Shown here piece by piece: positions 8,981 through 16,654 of a stretch of 64,000 bases of DNA. Below the pieces are notes generated by a model, which was not told the DNA's origin, made no database searches, and saw only the letters and a list, made by a program, of their open reading frames with translations. The position numbers were made by a program, and so were the translations under genes. Position 1 is the first letter of the stretch; each line of letters starts with the position of its first letter. The DNA comes from Sporosarcina sp. JAI121. GTDB lineage: Bacteria > Bacillota > Bacilli > Bacillales_A > Planococcaceae. The DNA lies in assembly GCF_013408665.1 (NCBI RefSeq), contig NZ_JACCCL010000001.1:1317136-1381135 (forward strand). The letters run 5' to 3'.

Positions 8981-9700
8981 GTGGAAGAAAAAGTGACGCT
9001 ATTAGTTGTGGATGACGAAGAGAGGATTCGTCGTCTGTTAAATATGTACCTTACTCGTGAAGGCTATGAAATAGAAGAAGCTGTTGATGGTGCGGATGCG
9101 CTCGAAAAAGCGCTTGCCACTACTTATGACTGTATTTTGCTTGATTTGATGATGCCTGAAAAAGATGGGCTGGAAGTATTGCAGGAGCTGCGAGAAAAGA
9201 AAATCATGACACCCGTCATTATGTTGACTGCAAAAGGAGAAGAGTCCGATAGAGTGACCGGTTTTGAGTCGGGTGCTGACGATTACATAGTGAAGCCCTT
9301 CAGTCCGCGCGAGGTCGTTCTGCGCGTGAAAGCGATTCTTAGAAGATCCGTCGCCTTCCCGGGAACTGTTGCGGCGACGACTTCGAAAGACCTGGTTGTC
9401 TTCCCTCAGCTGACAATTGATCATGACGCGCATCGTGTCACGGCGGATGGGAAAGAAGTGGGCTTGACTCCCAAAGAATACGAATTGCTCTATTTCCTTG
9501 CAAAATCGCCGGACAAAGTATTCGATCGGGAGCAATTATTAAAAGAGGTATGGCATTATGAGTTTTTCGGCGATCTTCGAACAGTCGATACACATGTCAA
9601 ACGTCTCCGTGAAAAACTGAGCCGTGTTTCCGAACGTGCCGCAAAAATGATTGTCACTGTTTGGGGAGTCGGCTATAAGTTCGAGATTCCGAATGAATAG
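8981..9700 (+). CDS. resD: Response regulator ResD (OmpR family)
   Basis: DNA-binding response regulator that activates respiration genes under oxygen limitation in B. subtilis. The receiver domain shows acidic pocket Asp11/Asp12, phospho-acceptor Asp55 (LLDLMMPEKDG) and Lys105 (IVKPF). A C-terminal winged helix (residues ~135-235) has LTPKEYELLYFLA and DTHVKRLREKL. GTG start at 8981 follows GAAAGGGG. The product is 239 residues. It overlaps resE by eight bases. A terminator separates it from resABC, so its own promoter must lie in 8847-8980, where TACAAT (8941-8946) is a possible -10. Confidence 0.95.
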   Translation: MEEKVTLLVVDDEERIRRLLNMYLTREGYEIEEAVDGADALEKALATTYDCILLDLMMPEKDGLEVLQELREKKIMTPVIMLTAKGEESDRVTGFESGADDYIVKPFSPREVVLRVKAILRRSVAFPGTVAATTSKDLVVFPQLTIDHDAHRVTADGKEVGLTPKEYELLYFLAKSPDKVFDREQLLKEVWHYEFFGDLRTVDTHVKRLREKLSRVSERAAKMIVTVWGVGYKFEIPNE

Positions 9701-11477
9701 AATATGGAATTCAATTGTCGGGAAGCTATGGGCAACCATTTTGCTTCTCGTTTCCTTTGTCCTTTTTATTGTGACGGTCCTTCTACTTGAATTCCTTGAT
9801 AACTTCCATACGCAACAAGCAGAGGATATATTACGAAGAGAAGCGACGACAATCGGTAAAATTGTTGAAGATCATGATAGCGAGTCATCGATGCAGTTAA
9901 TCATTCACGACATTCTTGACAGGGAAACGAATGCAATAATTGTGGGCTCCGATCGGGAAGTGATGTATTCATTTCATAAAGGATTGAACAAAGAACGAAT
10001 CGAAAATAAAATTTTGAATGAAACGATTTTTCCGTTCGATCAACAACTGGATACACAAGTCGTGAAAGAGATGATTTTGCCTTCAAATACTGTAGACAAT
10101 GTCATGGAGCAATACTTGGTTCTGTCTAACCCGTTCGAAAACGAAAATGAATTGGCTGGTACGGTCATCATTTATCAAAGTCTGGATGCCGTCCATAGAA
10201 CAACGAAAAGAACAACACATATTGTATTTTTATCGGCGTTTATCGCATTTATTTTAACGACCTTTTTCGCTTTTTTCCTCTCTACGCGAATTACATTACC
10301 TCTACGGAGTTTAAAGCAAGCTGCATTTGACTTATCGAAAGGGAATTTCGATACACGGCTTCCTGTTTCTCAAAATGATGAAATCGGTCAGCTGGCAACT
10401 GCATTTAACCAGATGGGAAGACAGCTGAAATACCATGTTGAACTGATCAATCAAGACAAGGAGCAGCTTTCAAGCATTCTTACATCGATGACAGATGCTG
10501 TTATTACATTCAACCGGGATTACACAATTCTGCTGAGCAACCCGCAAGCTGAACGGCTGTTACAAAACTGGTATTTCAATAATGGGGCACAACAGGGGAA
10601 CCATCATATACCACCGGCGATTTTTCATATGCTTGAACATGTCATTTCATTCGCTGAGGAAGTGGAAGACGAATTGGAGCTTGGCGGTCAATTCTATGGA
10701 ATTTCCATCAGCCCGTTATATAGCGGAAATAGTATCCGAGGTGCGGTCGCTGTCTTACGGGACATGACGGATCAGCATAAGCTCGAAAAGCTCCGTTCCG
10801 ATTTCATTGCCAACGTTTCGCACGAACTTAGAACCCCTATTTCGATGCTTCAAGGATACAGTGAAGCGATTATCGACGGTGTTACGACAAGTGATGAAGA
10901 ACGCGACGAAATGGTTCAAATTATACATGAAGAATCGAAAAGAATGGGAAGACTCGTTACGGATCTACTCGATCTCGCAAGAATGGAATCGGGTCATATG
11001 CGTCTTTACAGAGAGGATCTGTCGATGATTCCGTATCTAGGACGCATCGTCAATAAATTCATGCAAGTTGCGCGAGAAGCGAATGTTGACTTGTCATTCG
11101 ACTTTCCGGAGGACAAAGAGCTGATTGCGAATGTGGATGAAGATCGTATGGAACAAGTCTTTACGAATTTAATCGACAACGCCATCCGTCATACGCCCGA
11201 TGGAGGAAATGTCAGTCTTAGCATCGCAAAATATGTGGATATGATCGAAATAAAGGTTGCGGATACAGGCGTCGGAATTCCGGAAGAAGATTTACCGTAT
11301 ATCTTTGAACGTTTCTACAAAGCGGATAAAGCGAGAACGAGGGGAAAAGGCGGTACGGGTCTCGGCCTTGCCATTGCCAAAAGTATCATTGACTCGCATG
11401 GCGGCAGAATCTCCGCAAAAAGGGGCGATAGTGAAGGGACAATTTTCAGTTGCACCTTGCCATTAAAAAATATGTAA
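9693..11477 (+). CDS. resE: Sensor histidine kinase ResE
   Basis: Membrane sensor kinase for ResD. It is 594 residues: helices at about 12-34 and 176-197 flank an extracytoplasmic sensor region, followed by HAMP (~197-250), PAS (~260-360), HisKA with phospho-acceptor His377 (FIANVSHELRTP), and HATPase with N, G1 and G2 boxes (NLIDNAIRHT, DTGVGIP, GTGLGLA). ATG 9693 gives the conserved N-terminus of the family; the longer frame from 9651 is inside resD. The eight-base overlap with resD indicates coupled translation. Confidence 0.95.
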   Translation: MNRIWNSIVGKLWATILLLVSFVLFIVTVLLLEFLDNFHTQQAEDILRREATTIGKIVEDHDSESSMQLIIHDILDRETNAIIVGSDREVMYSFHKGLNKERIENKILNETIFPFDQQLDTQVVKEMILPSNTVDNVMEQYLVLSNPFENENELAGTVIIYQSLDAVHRTTKRTTHIVFLSAFIAFILTTFFAFFLSTRITLPLRSLKQAAFDLSKGNFDTRLPVSQNDEIGQLATAFNQMGRQLKYHVELINQDKEQLSSILTSMTDAVITFNRDYTILLSNPQAERLLQNWYFNNGAQQGNHHIPPAIFHMLEHVISFAEEVEDELELGGQFYGISISPLYSGNSIRGAVAVLRDMTDQHKLEKLRSDFIANVSHELRTPISMLQGYSEAIIDGVTTSDEERDEMVQIIHEESKRMGRLVTDLLDLARMESGHMRLYREDLSMIPYLGRIVNKFMQVAREANVDLSFDFPEDKELIANVDEDRMEQVFTNLIDNAIRHTPDGGNVSLSIAKYVDMIEIKVADTGVGIPEEDLPYIFERFYKADKARTRGKGGTGLGLAIAKSIIDSHGGRISAKRGDSEGTIFSCTLPLKNM

Positions 11478-11522
11478 CTAAATAGTTTGAAGAACGACTA
11501 ATTGATGGAACGGGGGGATTTC

Positions 11523-12086
11523 ATGGACGACTCCGTTTTTCACCGGCTTTATGACCAGTACCACCAAGACGTGTTCAAGTTTCTTATCTACTTGACGAGA
11601 GATCGTGACCACGCTGAGGACCTCATGCACGAAGTATATGTGAGGGTGCTGCGCGCTTACGCCGGTTTTGAGGGGAAAAGTTCTGAGAAGACATGGCTCT
11701 TTTCAATTGCTAAAAATGTAGCGATAGACCATTTCAGAAAGAATACAGTCCGTAAAAAGCATCTTTTCGATAAATTCGACTGGGAAAAAAGTGAACTCGT
11801 TTCAACAGGAATCCTTCCGGATGAAATCGTCACACTCAGTGAAGAGATGCAAGACCTGTTACAAGCGCTTAACACATGTACAGGTGATCAGAAAATGGTC
11901 ATTGTCATGCGTTATTTTCAAGATCTTTCCATAACTGAAACAGCTGAAATTCTTGGCTGGACAGAAGGTAAAGTGAAAACGACTCAACATAGGGCAATCA
12001 AAGCGTTACAAAAGAAATTGAAAGCTCTTCCGACAGAAGGGGGGAAATTGAATGACCCACAAAAATTGGAACGACAACAAGATTAA
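11523..12086 (+). CDS. sigX: ECF-type RNA polymerase sigma factor SigX
   Basis: Extracytoplasmic-function sigma factor. In B. subtilis SigX controls cell-envelope charge and antimicrobial peptide resistance genes. It is 187 residues: sigma region 2 (FKFLIYLTRDRDHAEDLMHE) at about residues 15-80 and region 4 with helix-turn-helix (MRYFQDLSITETAEILGW) near 130-170. ATG 11523 follows GGGGGG. The 3' end overlaps rsiX by 35 bases, normal for a sigma and anti-sigma pair. Position after resDE matches B. subtilis. ECF genes usually activate their own promoter; I did not identify that promoter. Confidence 0.92.
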   Translation: MDDSVFHRLYDQYHQDVFKFLIYLTRDRDHAEDLMHEVYVRVLRAYAGFEGKSSEKTWLFSIAKNVAIDHFRKNTVRKKHLFDKFDWEKSELVSTGILPDEIVTLSEEMQDLLQALNTCTGDQKMVIVMRYFQDLSITETAEILGWTEGKVKTTQHRAIKALQKKLKALPTEGGKLNDPQKLERQQD

Positions 12087-13269
12087 CGATCTCCTCGGTG
12101 AAGTGCCCGATATACAAGATAATCGTCCGAAGTCGGAAATACTGGAACGGCTGAAACAAGATGAAAGACTGAATGCCCCCCGCCGGAAAAATTTGAAGTG
12201 GTGGGGACCTGCACTGGCGGCGGTGGCCGCGCTGCTTGTCATTGGGCTACTGATACCATCCATGCTCCGGGGAAATGAGAGTGCAATGAGGGACCAAGCG
12301 CCCGAGAATATAAACCTAGAGAGCAATAGTGACGATAAGGCAACAATGGAGGATGGATCATCGAAATTATCTGTTGCAGATGAAAAGCAGGAAAAGTCAT
12401 CTCTTATGAGGACGACTGGAGCTGGATTTACGCATCATTTTGCTGTCTATCCCGAGGATATTGCCGATAGTACGTTATTCCATTTAGGGCTTGCCGGCGA
12501 TCAAGCTTCAAGCATCCCTGTCACATTTGTTATTCCGAGCGGCCAAATCGAAGAAGACTTTGATACGGTAAAGCCGACAAGTTATGACTTGTACAAAAAG
12601 TATGCGGCACGGATTGATGAAGAAGCACTTGGATTTCAGGAGTATCATCCCTATAAAGGGGAAGTGAATGCGGATGATCATGTGATTATCCATAAACTTC
12701 CGAAAGGCCATGGTTATGATTTGGCATCTGCATCGATGGAAGTATATCAGCACTCTTTACAAGATACGTTTTACGGTTTTCAGGAAGTCCGATTTGAGAA
12801 CGAGGATGGAACACCGGTCACTTTCTTTCAAGCGGGGGAACCGAGCGTTCCGCTGAAATTGCCAAATGGCCGCAATCACGTCAATTACTATTTAGTCGAA
12901 CAACAAGATGGACAACAATTTCTGTCATCGAACTTTTCGCAGGAACAGGCAGGGCTTGTAGAAGCGCTGCAGCAGATGAAAGTGAAACCGAATGATGTTT
13001 TTCAGCCTGTTATCCCGCAAGACATAGAATTTGAAGTGATTTCAGAAGCTGGTGTGACAATTGTGAAATTTGCACAGCCACTGGATCTGGAAGCACTAGA
13101 TCAATCAAAAGCCTTGCAAATGATTGAAGGGATGCTTCTTACGGCTGCAAGCTTTGACGAACAGCTGCAGTTCGACAATGTCATACAAGAAGAATGGAAC
13201 ATTTTTAACTTCAGTCGGCCTTTACCGGTTCCGATTGGCTCCAATCCGCTGCCATTCATGTTGAAGTGA
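12052..13269 (+). CDS. rsiX: Anti-sigma factor RsiX
   Basis: Membrane anti-sigma factor that holds SigX inactive. The product is 405 residues: a short cytoplasmic N-terminus (~50 residues) that should bind SigX, one membrane helix at about 51-72, and a large extracytoplasmic domain. The ATG at 12052 is preceded by GGGGGAAATTG and lies inside sigX, in another frame. No zinc anti-sigma motif (HxxxCxxC) is visible in the N-terminus, as expected for this type. A very long hairpin terminator follows. Confidence 0.88.
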   Translation: MTHKNWNDNKINDLLGEVPDIQDNRPKSEILERLKQDERLNAPRRKNLKWWGPALAAVAALLVIGLLIPSMLRGNESAMRDQAPENINLESNSDDKATMEDGSSKLSVADEKQEKSSLMRTTGAGFTHHFAVYPEDIADSTLFHLGLAGDQASSIPVTFVIPSGQIEEDFDTVKPTSYDLYKKYAARIDEEALGFQEYHPYKGEVNADDHVIIHKLPKGHGYDLASASMEVYQHSLQDTFYGFQEVRFENEDGTPVTFFQAGEPSVPLKLPNGRNHVNYYLVEQQDGQQFLSSNFSQEQAGLVEALQQMKVKPNDVFQPVIPQDIEFEVISEAGVTIVKFAQPLDLEALDQSKALQMIEGMLLTAASFDEQLQFDNVIQEEWNIFNFSRPLPVPIGSNPLPFMLK

Positions 13270-13275
13270 TCCGTT

Positions 13276-13402
13276 GCGCTTTGTAAACAATCTAAATAAG
13301 TTGAAGTATTGAATACGCTGTATAAAATGGGTGGATAGCGCCATAGCGGATTCGAAGGAAATCTATACTTCAACTTATATAGTTTACAAAGTGCTTTTTT
13401 TT
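13276..13402 (+). terminator. Very long inverted repeat and terminator after rsiX
   Basis: Two arms of about 30 bases (13276-13309 and 13365-13394) pair almost completely, with one small internal loop, around a 55-base middle. Eight T follow (13395-13402). It can terminate sigX-rsiX. The arm length and unpaired middle also resemble a short transposon-like element. I saw no target duplication at its edges. Confidence 0.75.
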
Positions 13403-13429
13403 GTATAGAATAGACTTGTAACATACTAT
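13401..13429 (+). promoter_or_regulatory. Promoter of the ribU riboswitch transcript
   Basis: TTGTAT (13401-13406), 17-base spacer, TACTAT (13424-13429). The predicted transcript start falls right at the riboswitch P1 stem. Its -35 overlaps the T tract of the preceding terminator. Confidence 0.7.
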
Positions 13430-13434
13430 TGATT

Positions 13435-13560
13435 CATCTTCGGGGCAGGGTGTAATTCCCGACCGGCGGTAATGGAAGGTTTCTTTCCAAGCCCGCGAGC
13501 TTAACAGCTGATACCGGTGTGATTCCGGAGCCGACAGTATAGTCTGGATGGGAGAAGGTG
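13435..13560 (+). ncRNA. FMN riboswitch (RFN element)
   Basis: Binds flavin mononucleotide in the nascent RNA and lowers expression of the downstream riboflavin transporter. The conserved RFN blocks are present in order: CTTCGGGGCAGGGT, AATTCCCGACCGGCGGT, AGCCCGCGAGC, GATTCCGGAGCCGACAGT and GGATGGGAGAAGG. The P1 stem pairs 13435-13441 with 13554-13560 (one G-U). The regulated gene ribU starts about 240 bases downstream, a long leader. Confidence 0.97.
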
Positions 13561-13706
13561 AAGGTGCGGCCGTCTTTTTGTGTTGTCCACAAAAAGGGTG
13601 CTTATTTGATCATGGGCAATATAGAAGAATTACTCTCTTTTGCTTATGAGGATTTCGAGACAGAGCAGTGCGCTTTGTTTGGGAAGTCGATTGTGCCTTT
13701 TAACTA

Positions 13707-13736
13707 CCTGGAGCAATTCTGCTTTGGGGATTTTTT
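13707..13736 (+). terminator. Hairpin terminator inside the ribU leader
   Basis: CCTGGAGCA pairs with TGCTTTGGG (9 bp with three G-U pairs), tetraloop ATTC, then ATTTTTT. It lies between the FMN aptamer and ribU and could be the transcription-control part of the switch. The weak wobble pairs keep confidence moderate. Confidence 0.55.
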
Positions 13737-13760
13737 GTAGACGTATATCGACGGAACGGC

Positions 13761-13797
13761 CTTTCCTCTTTTGAAGTGAATCGCAAAAGGAGAGAGG
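13761..13797 (+). promoter_or_regulatory. Hairpin that can mask the ribU ribosome binding site
   Basis: A pyrimidine run (CTTTCCTCTTTT, 13761-13772) can pair with the purine run carrying the Shine-Dalgarno sequence (AAAAGGAGAGAGG, 13785-13797), leaving a 12-base loop. This would lower ribU translation. Whether FMN binding controls it is inference. Confidence 0.5.
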
Positions 13798-13802
13798 AAC
13801 AA

Positions 13803-14384
13803 GTGGCTAACAAAAAGCTAAGAAAGATGATTCTCGTCGCAATACTGGGGAGTATCGCAACTGTTTTAATGCAGTTCAACTTCCCGTTACCTGCATTACC
13901 GGGCTTCCTGAAAATTGATTTCAGCGAAATTCCCGCCGTACTGGCAATTATGACGATGGGGCCGGTAGCCGGCATTGGCGTCGAATTGATTAAGAATATT
14001 CTTCACTGGTTCTTTTCGGGTAGTCCTACGGGCGTTCCCGTTGGTGAAATCGCGAACTTTACGACTGGCGTGCTCTTCATCTTGCCAATCTACTTTATCT
14101 TCAATAAATTCCGTACCGCAAAAGGTCTGACAACGGGTCTCATCGCGGGGACGGTTTCGATGGCAGTCGGTATGACTACATTGAATTATCTCGTGTTTTT
14201 ACCGATGTACACGTACTTCCTTAACTTCCCACCGTATACGGGAGATGCGTTATATACTGTGGTCGTACTTGGGATATTGCCGTTTAACCTTATTAAAGGT
14301 GTTATGTTGATGGTTGTATCATTGCTTCTATTTAACAGTATGCAGAAATGGATCAATAAGCAACGACTTCAATTGATGTCTTAA
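13803..14384 (+). CDS. ribU: Riboflavin transporter RibU (ECF substrate-binding subunit)
   Basis: Membrane S-component that binds riboflavin and works with the shared ECF energy-coupling module. It is 193 residues with about six membrane segments; the N-terminus (KLRKMILVAILGSIATVLM) and the LPGFLKIDFSEIPAVLA stretch are typical of RibU. GTG 13803 follows AAGGAGAGAGGAAC and is preferred over the upstream ATG in the same frame. An FMN riboswitch lies in its leader, which independently supports the substrate. It corresponds to B. subtilis ypaA/ribU. Confidence 0.95.
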   Translation: MANKKLRKMILVAILGSIATVLMQFNFPLPALPGFLKIDFSEIPAVLAIMTMGPVAGIGVELIKNILHWFFSGSPTGVPVGEIANFTTGVLFILPIYFIFNKFRTAKGLTTGLIAGTVSMAVGMTTLNYLVFLPMYTYFLNFPPYTGDALYTVVVLGILPFNLIKGVMLMVVSLLLFNSMQKWINKQRLQLMS

Positions 14385-14402
14385 TTTAGAACTATATATT
14401 AT

Positions 14403-14438
14403 ATGCGCATGCCGAGATATAGAGGCGTGCGTATTTTT
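14403..14438 (+). terminator. Terminator of ribU
   Basis: ATGCGCATGCC pairs with GGCGTGCGTAT (11 bp, two G-U), loop of 10, then TTTTT. Confidence 0.85.
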
Positions 14439-14493
14439 ATTTGTCATGAAAATTGAGTGATTTAATAGAGTAAATATGGATATCTCATAATAC

Positions 14494-14605
14494 ACGCTTC
14501 GACGCTCGGGGATGCCTCCCGCCATAAGCCGGACAACTTCGTCGTCAGTCTTATGGCTTCGGCTACCCCTGTGAGGCGCCTTCGCTGGTTATTACTGGGA
14601 AGCGT
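14494..14605. repeat. Nested-arm structured element in the ribU-fer gap
   Basis: Three sets of complementary arms nest around one centre: ACGCTTC (14494) with GAAGCGT (14599), GGGGATGCC (14508) with GGCTACCCC (14561, 7 of 9 pairing), and GCCATAAG (14521) with CTTATGGC (14550). GCCTC (14514) and GAGGC (14573) give an alternative pair. No protein is encoded. It looks like a multi-copy intergenic repeat or a structured RNA. Copies elsewhere cannot be seen from this window. Confidence 0.55.
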
Positions 14606-14642
14606 TCTCATATATAGCGAAGCAAGTATTATGGATAATGCT

Positions 14643-14671
14643 AAGTTCATTCTATAGGGGTGAACTTTTTT
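14643..14671 (+). terminator. Terminator downstream of the nested-arm element
   Basis: AAGTTCA pairs with TGAACTT around an 11-base loop, then four T after the stem. No coding gene ends near here, so it may end a transcript made from the element at 14494-14605 or read-through from ribU. Confidence 0.6.
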
Positions 14672-14857
14672 AGTGTATTTTAATATCTCAAGAAGCGTAT
14701 ATAATGTGCAATACATATGCCAGCCAACAATTTCGAATTTTTTCTGTATCCACAACAATCCCGGTGTCCTTGGAAAAAATCAGCACAGGCGCCTTTCAGT
14801 GTCGAGTTGCTGTCACAATTCGAAGGATGTGAATTGTGTCAGAACTGGACACCAGGT

Positions 14858-14897
14858 AGCCGAAGCGGTAAGACTGGCGGCGAACTTCCGCTTGGCT
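14858..14897. repeat. Hairpin in non-coding DNA before the 14.94 kb repeat
   Basis: AGCCGAAGCGG pairs with CCGCTTGGCT with a single bulge, leaving a 19-base loop. Together with the surrounding 14672-14939 stretch it shows no convincing gene. A 61-codon frame here lacks a ribosome site and ends inside this hairpin. Confidence 0.4.
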
Positions 14898-14939
14898 TAT
14901 AGCAAGCCGCTGAAAAAGTTCTTTTTAAAGTAAGAAGTA

Positions 14940-15064
14940 GTTGATTGTAGTGAAGAGCGGCGACTCCAGCGGGAACAGCGCGAGCTGAAGACCCCGCAGG
15001 AACGCAGTGACGAGGAGGCGGAAGCCGTGCCCGCGGAAAGCGTCCGCTCGGAACGGAAATCAAC
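14940..15064. repeat. GC-rich repeat element with short terminal inverted repeats
   Basis: A 125-base block is bounded by GTTGATT and AATCAAC. It contains the phrases GCGGCGACTCC, GAGCTGAAGACCCCGCAGG and CGGAAAGCGTCCGCTCGGAACGG, which I recognise as the core of a repeat seen in many Bacillaceae intergenic regions and often misread as small proteins. It is much richer in GC than its flanks. It resembles a non-autonomous mobile element. Recognition is from memory, not from a search. Confidence 0.6.
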
Positions 15065-15180
15065 GGGATTTAAGGAAATCGGAATTTTTCTGTGCCCTCG
15101 TTTATCGCGGGAGACATCCACAAAGCGCCGTAGCGTGTTATGTAGGGGAATCCTTATATCAGTCTAACTATCGAAGGATA

Positions 15181-15225
15181 ATACAAGAAAGACCGTCCTC
15201 GTAAAAAGGACGGTCTTTCTTGTAT
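15181..15225. terminator. Perfect 19-bp terminator downstream of fer
   Basis: A perfect 19-bp stem (15181-15199 with 15207-15225) surrounds a 7-base loop. It lies 27 bases beyond the minus-strand stop of fer. Being symmetric, it can also stop plus-strand transcription from the repeat region. Confidence 0.85.
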
Positions 15226-15252
15226 AGGGTTCATACGATCGGGATTTTATAA

Positions 15253-15543
<291 letters not shown>

Positions 15544-15552
15544 TCACATTCT

Positions 15553-15581
15553 ATTCTAATGATGTTAACAAGAGTTTTCAA
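15553..15581 (-). promoter_or_regulatory. Promoter of fer
   Basis: Read on the minus strand: TTGAAA, 17-base spacer, TAGAAT. It lies about 50 bases upstream of the fer start and matches a vegetative sigma-A promoter. Confidence 0.65.
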
Positions 15582-15613
15582 CAAAAAACATTTGTTATTG
15601 GGAGGAATTCAAA

Positions 15614-16654
15614 ATGAATCTATCTTCAATACTAGTAACCATCATAAGCAGAATAGATGGGGAACGCAAGATTTATGCCGGATTTCACTTATTGCGTGGC
15701 AAACGATCGGGCCAAACTTTGCAAGATGTCGAGTATTACGGACTAAAAGAGTTCTTTGGCATATTGCCGAAACTATCGATTGAACGTTTTGATGAGGCGG
15801 TTAAACAATTGGTCGATGCCGGATTCATTTCCACTATGGATGATTCATTTGTCAGACTGACCGAAAAAGGACGCGACATAGTTACTGAAATTCCTTCTTT
15901 CCGATTTAACGGCTGGGATTACAGAGGAGGGGAAACGATATTCTTTGGAAGGTTATCGCTGATGGTTCAGACGGTATCTCATTTCAAGGCAGGGGAAAAG
16001 TCGTTCATGCCTGTACAAAAAGACCGCGATATCCAGTATTTCGTTAAATCGCTATTACATAATCGACCGATTGGCGATCCTGCATTTGCAGGGGAGATCG
16101 GCAAGGAACTTCGGCTTTGCATCACCCGAAGTGGAATCAATGATAAACAAAAAATAATTATCACCCATCGATTAAGCGGATTCGGTCTGACCGGATGGAC
16201 GTGGGATCAATTGGGGGATAATCTGAAACTAAATCCATTCGATGTCCGTCTATTGTTTATAGAAGCCCTTCATATGCTGCTCGCTGTCATCACCAAGTCC
16301 TCCGATTTGCCCTTATTGCGAAAAATAGCTGAAAGTGTCAAGGTATCGACTTATTTGACTGATTCCTCGGTAAAAACGAAACAACTTTTCAATCAAGGCT
16401 TGTCCCTTGAAGATATTGTAGCAGCGCGTAACTTGAAAACGAGTACGATAGAAGATCACTTCGTCGAAATGTCCATAAATGATTCCGATTTCCCCCTAAC
16501 TGATTTTGTGTCTGATGGGGACATTGAAGCGGTCATCGAAAAAGTGAAGGAAATGGGAACTAGGAGGCTTCGATTGCTGAAATCCGAATTCGAAGCGTTA
16601 TCCTATTTTCAGCTGCGTCTTATTTTAGGTGCGCGGACGGGAGTGGTAAACTGA
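15614..16654 (+). CDS. ypbB: YpbB family helix-turn-helix protein, RecQ partner
   Basis: A 346-residue cytoplasmic protein of the YpbB family, always found beside a RecQ-type helicase; its role is not established. The C-terminal part (about 255-345) is a helicase-associated helix-turn-helix domain, with FNQGLSLEDIVAARNLKTST as the DNA-recognition segment. The start follows GGGAGGAATTC by three bases. The stop overlaps the recQ start (TGATG context), so the two are translated together. Synteny with fer-ypbB-recS in B. subtilis supports the name. Confidence 0.85.
   Translation: MNLSSILVTIISRIDGERKIYAGFHLLRGKRSGQTLQDVEYYGLKEFFGILPKLSIERFDEAVKQLVDAGFISTMDDSFVRLTEKGRDIVTEIPSFRFNGWDYRGGETIFFGRLSLMVQTVSHFKAGEKSFMPVQKDRDIQYFVKSLLHNRPIGDPAFAGEIGKELRLCITRSGINDKQKIIITHRLSGFGLTGWTWDQLGDNLKLNPFDVRLLFIEALHMLLAVITKSSDLPLLRKIAESVKVSTYLTDSSVKTKQLFNQGLSLEDIVAARNLKTSTIEDHFVEMSINDSDFPLTDFVSDGDIEAVIEKVKEMGTRRLRLLKSEFEALSYFQLRLILGARTGVVN

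Noticed and set aside
13612..13740. 42-codon frame in the ribU leader as a protein-coding gene
   Set aside because: Weak ribosome site, unknown sequence, and its last codons are the terminator-like hairpin. Kept only as part of the leader finding.
14673..14933. Plus-strand frames of 86 and 61 codons
   Set aside because: No ribosome site, no family resemblance, and the end lies in a hairpin.
14839..15121. Two overlapping minus-strand frames as hypothetical proteins
   Set aside because: They lie on the GC-rich repeat, have Ser/Arg-biased composition and no ribosome site.
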